Position numbers and translations under genes: made by a program
Shown: positions 1-7,900 of the stretch, piece after piece
Layout: each line of letters begins with the position of its first letter
Numbering within the stretch: position 1 is the first letter of the stretch
Source: CALSMU01 sp963926405
GTDB taxonomy: Bacteria > Bacteroidota > Bacteroidia > Flavobacteriales_D > Parvicellaceae
Direction of reading: 5' to 3'
Assembly: GCA_963926405.1 (NCBI GenBank)
Contig: CAWUXI010000096.1
Span: 1-9,100 of the forward strand
DNA length: 9,100 bases
The notes under the pieces: model-generated
The model's database searches: none
Told to the model about the DNA's origin: nothing
What the model saw: the letters and a program-made list of their open reading frames with translations, nothing else

Positions 1-292
1 TTAATTGCTATAAAGTTTTTTGACCTTGGTGCACATTTTCAAGCTTTTGGGCAACATGCTCATTGGCATCAGAACATAGAATATAAAACATTTTACTGCT
101 TTATTTTACTGAGTATTGCCCATAACTATCATATTCACAACAAGCCATGATGGCGGATATAATCTACACGCATCAAAAACTAATTTACAACTTCTCGTTA
201 ATTTTACCTAAACCCTTGTAAGTTTTCATCCGTTATATGAAACCTTTCCTGTCTATTTATGTTATATTGCATAGTTAAGAAAAATATTCTCT
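1..292. other. Upstream region without a supported gene
   Basis: No recognisable coding sequence, tRNA or other RNA gene is visible in this AT-rich stretch. Plus frame 1 is open from the window edge to a TGA at 148-150 (49 codons, rich in His and aromatic residues). It could be the tail of a gene starting outside the window, but I recognise no family in it and an opening this short is not significant in AT-rich DNA. A small interrupted palindrome (GCCAT-G-ATGGC) lies at 144-154. The last 20 or so bases before the ATG at 293 are A-rich, as is usual for Bacteroidota leaders. The promoter of the downstream three-gene operon should lie here. Confidence 0.6.
254..261 (+). promoter_or_regulatory. 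Weak candidate -7 element for the surface-protein operon
   Basis: The octamer TATTTATG matches five of the six fixed positions of the Bacteroidota -7 consensus TAnnTTTG and lies about 30 bp upstream of the ATG at 293. No clear TTG -33 element sits at a suitable distance; the nearest TTG, at 216-218, is too far away. A second imperfect match, TATATTG, overlaps at 263-269. The sequence is AT-rich, so chance matches are expected. The placement is a guess guided by the need for a promoter here. Confidence 0.18.
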
Positions 293-3200
293 ATGAAAAA
301 AGTATTTTTAATCCTCCCGTTTTTAATTTTTAGCGAAGTATTAATCTATTCACAAGTCAATTATCAAGTCAGGCTAGACGAGCTATACTCATATGCGGAT
401 GACAGTGATGGAGCTGGAGGAGAAGACATAGCCGCTTATATTGACCTTAACGATAATGCTGGTGGGGCTTTGTTAAGTACAGGGTGTATTTACCGTGATA
501 GTAAAAACTCTGGAACCTGGTATACTGCTGTTACATCAGGAATGTCAATGCCAAACACTTGGACGACAGTTAACAATTCAAATTCTACATTTTTCACATC
601 CAATGTTGATTTCTGGGAAGAAGATGGTGGGTGTAATTCAGAATGTGAGTTTGGAACTGGTTTTTTCTGTAATGATGATGAAGGAAGAGCACAAGGGTCT
701 GCAGGAAATATAAATTTCATTGCTGACCCTCCCTGTACATGGACACAATATACATTGTCAATTTTTGGAGGAAACATAAATATGGTGCCAGCAGATTATA
801 GAGCACACTATTCAGTATATTGGGAACCAACAACAATGGATGCTGGAGTGATAGCTGGTGACCAAACAGTTTGTTCAAATGGTGATCCTATTGCATTTAC
901 AAGTTCAGATCCTGGAGTAGTTGCTGATTATCCTGCATATTATACATATCAGTGGCAAAAGGATGTTGGATGTACAGGAACATTTATAGATATAGGTTCA
1001 GCAAATGGCGACACATACAACGTCCCTATTGGAATTACTCAAACTACATGTTACAGAAGGGTGACTAAATCGACTAATTGTTCAGACATCATGTCAAATA
1101 CGCTAACCATTACAGTAGCTTCTGCTTCAACTGCTCCAAGCACCATTAATTCCACACAAACTGTTTTGTGTGGTGCAGGAACAATAGATTTAAATGTTTT
1201 TGGTGGCTCTTTAGCGGCTGGTGATGCTTGGGTATGGTATGATGGTGATCCAAATGGCACTGGAGTTTCAATCGGCACAAATTCACCACTTTCAAATTAT
1301 GTGGTTAGTGCAACCACAACCTTTTTTGTAAGAGCTGAAGGGGCATGTGGAAATACAGCTACTGCATCTTTACTGGTTACTGTAAACACACCAACCAGTG
1401 ACCCCACTGATGTGACTTCAAGTTCTTTATCAACATGTGTTGGGACAGCCATTGATTTAACTGTAAATGGTGGTGCAATTGGTTCTGGTGTTGGTGCAGT
1501 ATGGGTTTGGTATAATACCGACCCTTCAATTGGAACACCAACTCCAATTTACACTGATCCTTTTCCCACCTATAATGTTTCTCCAACGGTGAGCACAACT
1601 TACTATGTAAGGGGTGAAGGGTGCGATACTTCCCTTGCAGTATCTGTGGCAATTAATGTGGACCTACTATCTACGGACCCTACGGGCGTTAATGTAGTTA
1701 CACCGTTAATTTGTAATGGAGGCAACACAGACTTAACAGTGCAAGGCGGCTCTTTAGGAACGGGAGCAACTTGGCAATGGTATGAAGTAGGCTGCGGTTC
1801 TGGAACCGCAATCAATAGTGGCCCAACTATAACCGTTGCTCCAATTGTTACAACGACTTATTATGTTAGGGCTGAAGGAACATGCGGTAGCTCAAATTGT
1901 TCAAGTATAACCGTAACGGTTAGTCAAGCTACAACAGTTGACCCTACTAATGTGACTACACCTTCTTTAGTAGTATGTGTTGGATCGCCTATTGATTTAA
2001 CTGTAAATGCTCCTGGCACACTTGGCTCTGGAGCAGTATGGGCTTGGTATAATACCGACCCATCAATTGGAACACCGAGTCCAATTTACGTTAATGCTAG
2101 TCCTATCTATAGTATTTCTCCAGTATTGAGCACAACTTACTATGTAAGAGGAGAAGGTTGCGATACTTCAGTTGCCGTGCAAACAACAATTACAGTTACA
2201 GATCCTTCAATTCCGCCTTCAGGAATTAACGCTACGCAGACTTCTTTCTGCGCAGGTGGTGGCTCATCTACTTTATCAATACCAGATGGAACACTCGGAG
2301 CAGCTGCTTCTTGGGCGTGGTACGCTGATGGTTGTGGCGCAGGAAGCATAATAGGATCAGGCACATCAATAACTGTTTCTCCAACTGTAACTACGACATA
2401 TTACGTAAGAGCAGAGGGAGGTTGTAATGGAAATACTACCTGTGTAAATATTGAAATCTCTATCGATGCTCCTTCAGTAAATCCAGCTTCTATTGTTTCT
2501 CCTAACACTGATTTATGTTTAGGAGAAACTACTGTGCTAAGTGTTTCTGGAGGAACATTAGGAACAGGTGCTACTTGGGAATGGTTTCAAGGTTCTTGCG
2601 GAGGAATCTCTGTCGGGCAAGGCACATCAATAAGTGTTTTGCCTTCTGTTACAACAATATATTACGTTAGAGCTGAAGGAGTATGTGGAAATACAATTTG
2701 TGTGGATATTATAGTTTCTGTTGGTGTTGGAGCTGCTAATCCAACTTCTGCTGCCGTATCTGTTAATAATATTTGTCCTGGCGATACCACTCAACTTTCT
2801 GTTACGGGTCCTGTTTTGAACCCTGGATACACTTGGGTGTGGTATACTGGAGCATGTGGTGCAGTTCCAGCTGGAGTTGGAACAACCCTAGATGTAATAC
2901 CTACAATAACTACAACCTACTACGTTAGGGCAGTGGGCACGTGCGGCCAAACAAATTGTGTTTCGGTAACAGTAGATGTTTTAGATGCCGCAATAATGGC
3001 TAATGGAATAACGGCTGATAATAATTACTTTTGTACAGGCGACAGTGCTCTTTTAGAACTATATGGAGGGACATTAGTTGCTGGTGCAGGTTGGGTTTGG
3101 TATGAAAATTCCTGTGGAGGAACTCCTATTGGTACAGGAACGACCATTACTGTTTCTCCAGCAACAAATACAGCATATTTTGTTAGAGCCGAAGGAGGAG

Positions 3201-3961
3201 CTTGTGGAAATACAGCTTGTGTAAATATCTCAATCAACGTTTTAGATGCATATGCTTATATGACTCCGTTTGACACCTTATGCGGAATGGGTTATCCCTT
3301 TGATTTAGCCAATGGAGTTCCTGAGGGTGGCGTTTATTCTGGAACCGGAATTACGAATGGAATATTTGACCCTATTCTAGCGGGGCTGGGAACACATGCC
3401 GTTACATATACTTTTACCGAAGATAATGGGTGTATTGCAATTACAACTGGAGAAATTGTTATTGATTCTAATGACATTGTGGCCTCTGTGACAATAGTAC
3501 CAGAAACATGCGCGGAAGGTGGAATTACTTTAGTGGGATCAACGTATGGTGGAAGTGGTTTTTACATCTATGAGTGGTCTAACGGATTTATTGGAAATCC
3601 CCTTGAATATGTCGATGCTGGAACTTACTCAGTTATTGTTGTTGATGGAAGTAATTGCGTTTCTATAATACCAGACATTGTCGTTGATGAAGATGTTACT
3701 TGTATTGAAATGCCTAATAGTTTCACTCCAAACAATGATGGCACTAACGATATGTGGAACTTGGATTTTTCAGGTTACTCGAATGGTTCTATCCAGGTAT
3801 ATTCAAAATGGGGGACCCTAGTCTGGGAATCATCCGGAACCACTTTGTCTTGGGATGGAACATCTAACGGACAGGTTTTACCATCTGGAACATACTATTA
3901 TATATTAGATATTGATAACGGAAGTTTAACTCAGAATGGTCCTGTTACCATTGTAAAATAA
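293..3961 (+). CDS. T9SS type B cargo: large secreted Ig-like repeat surface protein
   Basis: A 1222-residue predicted surface protein exported by Sec and then the type IX secretion system. Residues 1-21 form a Sec signal peptide (MKK, hydrophobic core, YSQ). Residues about 22-182 are an unassigned domain with five cysteines (65, 114, 118, 126, 148). Domain 1 (about 183-278) is a PKD/Ig-like domain with a YTYQWQ core. Eight Ig-like domains of about 87-92 residues follow (about 279-985), most carrying a tryptophan-rich WxWY core and TTxYYVRAEG. Next come a GGVYSGTG...FDP...G domain (986-1058) and one SprB-repeat-like domain (1059-1135, EWSNG...AGTYSVIVVD). Residues 1136-1222 are a gliding-motility-associated (type B, CHU_C) sorting domain: MPNSFTPNNDGTND, then YSKWG, WDGTSNG and LPSGTYYYILD. 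It heads an apparent operon with an SprF-like gene, the usual partner of type B cargo. An adhesive role is inferred; no enzymatic domain is visible. The ATG at 293 is chosen because it gives a complete signal peptide. Confidence 0.93.
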   Translation: MKKVFLILPFLIFSEVLIYSQVNYQVRLDELYSYADDSDGAGGEDIAAYIDLNDNAGGALLSTGCIYRDSKNSGTWYTAVTSGMSMPNTWTTVNNSNSTFFTSNVDFWEEDGGCNSECEFGTGFFCNDDEGRAQGSAGNINFIADPPCTWTQYTLSIFGGNINMVPADYRAHYSVYWEPTTMDAGVIAGDQTVCSNGDPIAFTSSDPGVVADYPAYYTYQWQKDVGCTGTFIDIGSANGDTYNVPIGITQTTCYRRVTKSTNCSDIMSNTLTITVASASTAPSTINSTQTVLCGAGTIDLNVFGGSLAAGDAWVWYDGDPNGTGVSIGTNSPLSNYVVSATTTFFVRAEGACGNTATASLLVTVNTPTSDPTDVTSSSLSTCVGTAIDLTVNGGAIGSGVGAVWVWYNTDPSIGTPTPIYTDPFPTYNVSPTVSTTYYVRGEGCDTSLAVSVAINVDLLSTDPTGVNVVTPLICNGGNTDLTVQGGSLGTGATWQWYEVGCGSGTAINSGPTITVAPIVTTTYYVRAEGTCGSSNCSSITVTVSQATTVDPTNVTTPSLVVCVGSPIDLTVNAPGTLGSGAVWAWYNTDPSIGTPSPIYVNASPIYSISPVLSTTYYVRGEGCDTSVAVQTTITVTDPSIPPSGINATQTSFCAGGGSSTLSIPDGTLGAAASWAWYADGCGAGSIIGSGTSITVSPTVTTTYYVRAEGGCNGNTTCVNIEISIDAPSVNPASIVSPNTDLCLGETTVLSVSGGTLGTGATWEWFQGSCGGISVGQGTSISVLPSVTTIYYVRAEGVCGNTICVDIIVSVGVGAANPTSAAVSVNNICPGDTTQLSVTGPVLNPGYTWVWYTGACGAVPAGVGTTLDVIPTITTTYYVRAVGTCGQTNCVSVTVDVLDAAIMANGITADNNYFCTGDSALLELYGGTLVAGAGWVWYENSCGGTPIGTGTTITVSPATNTAYFVRAEGGACGNTACVNISINVLDAYAYMTPFDTLCGMGYPFDLANGVPEGGVYSGTGITNGIFDPILAGLGTHAVTYTFTEDNGCIAITTGEIVIDSNDIVASVTIVPETCAEGGITLVGSTYGGSGFYIYEWSNGFIGNPLEYVDAGTYSVIVVDGSNCVSIIPDIVVDEDVTCIEMPNSFTPNNDGTNDMWNLDFSGYSNGSIQVYSKWGTLVWESSGTTLSWDGTSNGQVLPSGTYYYILDIDNGSLTQNGPVTIVK
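1388..1666 (+). repeat. First copy of a duplicated Ig-like domain
   Basis: This unit encodes residues about 366-458 and is clearly closer to the unit at 1931-2200 than to its immediate neighbours. Two blocks show this at DNA level. The 42 bp starting at 1511 differ from those at 2048 at three positions, and the 42 bp at 1591-1632 differ from 2128-2169 at three positions. The offset is 537 bp in both blocks, about two Ig domains. Confidence 0.8.
1931..2200 (+). repeat. Second copy of a duplicated Ig-like domain
   Basis: This unit encodes residues about 547-636 and is the partner of the repeat at 1388-1666. The shared protein features are the loop WYNTDPSIGTP and the segment STTYYVRGEGCDTS. 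The two copies are separated by one four-cysteine domain. That spacing points to a two-domain duplication or to later gene conversion between alternate domains. Confidence 0.8.
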
Positions 3962-3972
3962 ACTGATTAGAT

Positions 3973-4911
3973 ATGAAAAAGATACTACTACTAATAGCAA
4001 TTTTTACATTAGGAGAATCTCAAGCTCAACAAGTTAGTTTGAATAGCCAATACATGTTTAACTATTTTGCAATTAACCCAGCTGTTGCTGGAACAAAAAA
4101 CTATACTCCCATAACCTTTTCTTTTAGAAGACAATGGATGGGAATGGATGACGCTCCGGTAACTCAGAGCGTAATGGCACATACCTTTTTTGGTGAGAAG
4201 TCCGGAATAGGAGCGCATATATTTAATGATGTTGCTGGACCCACTCGAAGAACTGGATTCAGCGCTACTTTTAGTCACCAGATACAAGTTAGTAAGGCAT
4301 CAAGATTGTCTTTTGGTGCCTCAGCTGCTTTAACTCAATTTATCTTAGATAAGGATAAATTAGTGACTGAAATCCCTAATGACATAGCAATTCAAAACAG
4401 TACCAACAATCAAATGATCCCAGATTTCAACTTTGGACTATATTGGTACGGTGAAAGGTTTTATGCAGGTTTATCGACTTTTAACATCTTGGAAAGTAAA
4501 ACTGATTTGTTCGACATAACTACAACTGTTTCAAGCACATTGGATAGAACATTTTATCTTCATGGAGGCTACACGTTTGCAATAAGCGATAATTTTGCAA
4601 TTGATCCTTCTGTTATGTTTCGTTATATGTTAAATGCTCCATTCCAAATAGACGGCAACGCCAGGTTTATTTACAAAGATGCATACTGGCTAGGTGTATC
4701 GTATAGATTGGACGATGCTATTGCAATTATGGCAGGCGCGGAGTTAGGAAAACTTTCATTTGGTTATTCTTTCGACTTAACGATGTCTGATTTAGCAACA
4801 TACAATACAGGCTCGCATGAGGTTTTCTTAAGAGTAAAACTTTCGAGCAATTCACAAGAGAAAACACCTTGGCACAAAAGAAATAGAATTTATTCATCTT
4901 TTCCAGAGTAA
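3973..4911 (+). CDS. PorP/SprF-family T9SS outer-membrane protein
   Basis: A 312-residue predicted outer-membrane beta-barrel of the PorP/SprF family, of usual length for that family. Residues 1-19 form a signal peptide (MKKILLLIAIF...SQAQ). The family signature follows: SQYMFNYFAINPAVAG at 25-40, then FRRQWMGMDDAPVTQSVMAHT at about 51-71, and NDVAGPTRRTGF at 85-96. The rest alternates short amphipathic strands ending in YSFDLTMSDL, NTGSHEVFLRVKL (to 290), with a basic tail of about 20 residues. Family members include PorP, a core T9SS component, and SprF, needed to export the adhesin SprB. Its position 11 bp downstream of a type B cargo gene supports an SprF-like role as dedicated partner of that cargo. 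It is probably not the core PorP, which normally lies with porK-porN genes. The short spacing suggests cotranscription and translational coupling. Confidence 0.92.
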   Translation: MKKILLLIAIFTLGESQAQQVSLNSQYMFNYFAINPAVAGTKNYTPITFSFRRQWMGMDDAPVTQSVMAHTFFGEKSGIGAHIFNDVAGPTRRTGFSATFSHQIQVSKASRLSFGASAALTQFILDKDKLVTEIPNDIAIQNSTNNQMIPDFNFGLYWYGERFYAGLSTFNILESKTDLFDITTTVSSTLDRTFYLHGGYTFAISDNFAIDPSVMFRYMLNAPFQIDGNARFIYKDAYWLGVSYRLDDAIAIMAGAELGKLSFGYSFDLTMSDLATYNTGSHEVFLRVKLSSNSQEKTPWHKRNRIYSSFPE

Positions 4912-4918
4912 GACTTTT

Positions 4919-7900
4919 ATGATAGTGAGGGTAAAAAAATTATTTCTAATATTTGGCATATTATTTCTATGGGTAAACTCAAATGCTCAAGTTGAAATAG
5001 CAGATGCCCTTTTTGATAATTTTGAATTCCATCAAGCAATTAAATTTTATGAAAAAGAAGCTGATTTGAATAATGAAAGCTTAACAAAATATGCGTTTTG
5101 TCAACTTCAAATTCACAACTATCAAAAAGCAGAAGAACTATATCAAAAAGTAGTTAAAATAGAAAACACAGATGCAATTAACTTCTATTACTACGGGGTC
5201 TGTTTAAAAAATAATAAAAAATATGATAAAGCGGACGATTATTTCACCATCGCAAAAGCGCATGACTCATTAAATCCATATAACAACCTAATGCTGGGTT
5301 ACATTGCTAAGGTCCCTTCAATTCATGAAAAAAAATCAGGTTTAGAGGTAATAAATGAAAGCTCTATTAATTCCTCAATTGCGGAATTTTCACCAAAATG
5401 GTATAAAGAGGGAATCCTTTACATTAAAGAAATTATACAAAATGATAAAAAAAGACTGAATGTAGATTATTCTGCGGAATACCTCCAATTGGATAGCTTG
5501 GCATACGGAACTGCAGAAAGACCCTTAAGCGTAATGTACTACACCCCCTTTAAAAACGGCGTTTTTGGGGAACCAACATTAGTTGCAAAAAGCGAAAAAT
5601 TCCATATAGGGTCTTTCGATATAAACCAACAAACCGGGGAAATTTACTTCACAAAAGTTGACATCATTACCAATTGGTCAACGGGAGCAAAAAGTCATCC
5701 TAGAATATATAAAGCAACTTTAGATACCGCAACTGCAGAGTTAGTTAATGTTAAAAAGGTTGCCATTAAAAAATTATCTGATGATGTAGGAGCGGGTCAT
5801 CCAGCACTTTCAAAAGATGGAAAGACACTTTATTTTTCCTCAAATTTAGAAGGTGGTTTTGGCGGAAGTGACTTGTATTCAAGCATTTTGGGAGAAGATG
5901 GAAAATGGCAAGAACCCATTAATTTAGGGGGTCGTATAAATACACAAGGAGATGAAGTCTTCCCTGTGTTAAATGATACTATTTTATACTATTCCACAAA
6001 TGGTAAAGCAGGTTTTGGATGCTTAGATATATTTAAGGCGAATATAACGTCTAAAGGAATAGGGGCTCCTATAATTTTAGCTGCGCCTCAAAATTCTCCT
6101 GCAGATGATTTTGGAATTTTATTGAATCCAAATGATGAAAAATATGGTTTTGTTACCTCAAACAGGTATCCAGGACAGGGTGATGATGATTTGTTTGAAT
6201 TCCGACCAGAACCAAGTAAAACATATGTGAAAGGATTGATAACTGACAATAACGGAAATTCTGCTGGAAATGTTTTGGTTAAATTATATGAAAATGGGAT
6301 TGAGGTAAGTCAAATATATACTGACGAAAATGGCCTGTATCGCCTAGACCTTGAGGAAAGTAAAAAATATGAACTGATTGCAAGCACAAAAGGCTTTTCT
6401 GCGCAAGAAGAAATTTACACGGACGAAAACTGGATAAGTGAAGAGGACTTTAATTTAATATTAACGCCGCATAAAACAGTGCAAGGAGTGGTTTTAACAG
6501 AAGAAGGATCGGTTGCAAGTAACACTAAAGTTGAGCTTTTTGATGAAAACGGAAATGTGATTTTTTCATCATTAACAGATCAAAATGGCCGTTATCAATT
6601 TTTATTAGACAAAAACAAAGAATATGAAATAGTCGCGTCTAATGATGGGTATAGGGGTTCTGAAAAGATTATTACAAATCAAGAATGGGACACTAATAAA
6701 GACACCAACATTGCTTTAAAGGCAACTGAAATTGTTAAAGGAACTGTTCGATTAGAAGATGGAAGTTCTGTATCAGAAATATTGGTAAAGCTACTAGATG
6801 GAAATGGAATTGAACTTGAAAGAAAATATTCCGATAAAAATGGAAAGTACAAATTCCTTTTAAAGCCAAATGAAAGATATACTCTTATCGCTAGTGCTTT
6901 TGGCTTAGGAGCAGTTGATACCCTTTTAACAGATTCAACGTGGCATGGGGAAAAAGAATTTGACCTTATTCTAAAACCTACAAACACCGCGCAAGGAATA
7001 GTAACCAAACCAGATGGTTCTATTGCTTCAAACATCAGAATGGAGCTACTAGATGAGGAAGGTAATATTCTTCTTGTCTCTAAAACAGATGAAAACGGCT
7101 TTTACCAATTTGTATTAGATAAAGATAAAAAATATGAAGTTATTGGAATCGATGGAGAGCAAAGAGGTTCTGAAATTATTGAAACAAAAGACAGTTACGA
7201 CACCGGTGGTTCAACAGATATTAAACTTAAAGCTCCAGTAACATTTGTAGAAGGAACCATTAGAAACGAAGATGGAACAGCTGCTTCTGGTGTAATTGTC
7301 AAATTATTTGATGAAAATGGAAACTTGGTGGCAGAGCTAACCTCGGATGAGAATGGAAACTACAGGTTTGAAATAGAAAAAAATGCAAATTATCAAATAA
7401 CAGCTGAAACAGATAGTTTTTCTGGATTAGAAAATATTTTCACCGGGGTCAATTGGGATAACTCCAAACTCTTGGATATTACATTAAAACCAAAAGGAAA
7501 TTCAAATTATGCTTATGTTACTGAAAGCAAAAACAACAAACCGTTAGATGGAGTTAAAATAACATTAATTGACTTAAAAACTGAAAAGAAAATTGTCGTA
7601 TACTCTGATGAAAACGGAAGGTTTGACTTTAACTTAACACCCAACTCAGACTACACGTTAAAGTTTGAAAAAGATAACTATTTTCCAAAATCAATTGATA
7701 TTCCAACAGGGAAAATCGTTCCTAGCAAAACTAATTTAGATCTCAAAATAGATCTAATAATGGATTATGCTGGATTCAAAGTGAAACCTATTTACTTCGA
7801 TTATGCAGAATCTATAATAACAGATGACTCAAAACAGGATTTAGAAAAAGTTTTGAAAACCTTAGAAGAAAACCCTAAGTCAACAATATTGATCAGGTCA

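Larger units (their letters stand above)
1127..3247 (+). repeat. Array of eight tandem Ig-like domains
   Basis: Eight in-frame repeats of roughly 260-280 bp encode residues about 279-985 of the surface protein. Approximate residue bounds are 279-365, 366-458, 459-546, 547-636, 637-725, 726-812, 813-898 and 899-985. Each unit has an early cysteine, a WxWY core, a Tx-TxYYVRxEG strand and an alternating hydrophobic ending such as SITVTVS. Repeats 459-546 and 637-985 carry four cysteines each. Repeats 279-458 and 547-636 carry two and replace the mid-domain cysteine loop with a DP-containing loop. Such arrays typically act as stalks or binding modules on T9SS cargo; that role is inferred here. 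Confidence 0.88.

Noticed and set aside
144..154. Interrupted palindrome GCCAT-G-ATGGC as an operator
   Set aside because: The arms are 5 bp, it is a single copy, and it lies about 140 bp from the start codon. Chance occurrence is likely, so it is only mentioned in the upstream-region entry.
1377..1652. Minus-strand open frame of 91 codons inside the Ig-repeat gene
   Set aside because: It is a low-complexity shadow (Gln, His, Leu rich) of the repeat-coding strand, and it falls in the repeated region where such openings recur.
6679..7035. Minus-strand open frame of 118 codons inside the OmpA-type gene
   Set aside because: It is antisense to two CRD repeats with clear coding constraint on the plus strand, and it shows no recognisable domain or signal.
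7736..7757. Perfect inverted repeat with 8-bp arms (TTAGATCT / AGATCTAA) and a 6-bp spacer
   Set aside because: It lies inside the OmpA-type gene and follows from coding the LDL-K-IDL segment with the same codons. There is no T-tract and no gene boundary nearby, so a terminator or operator role is unlikely.
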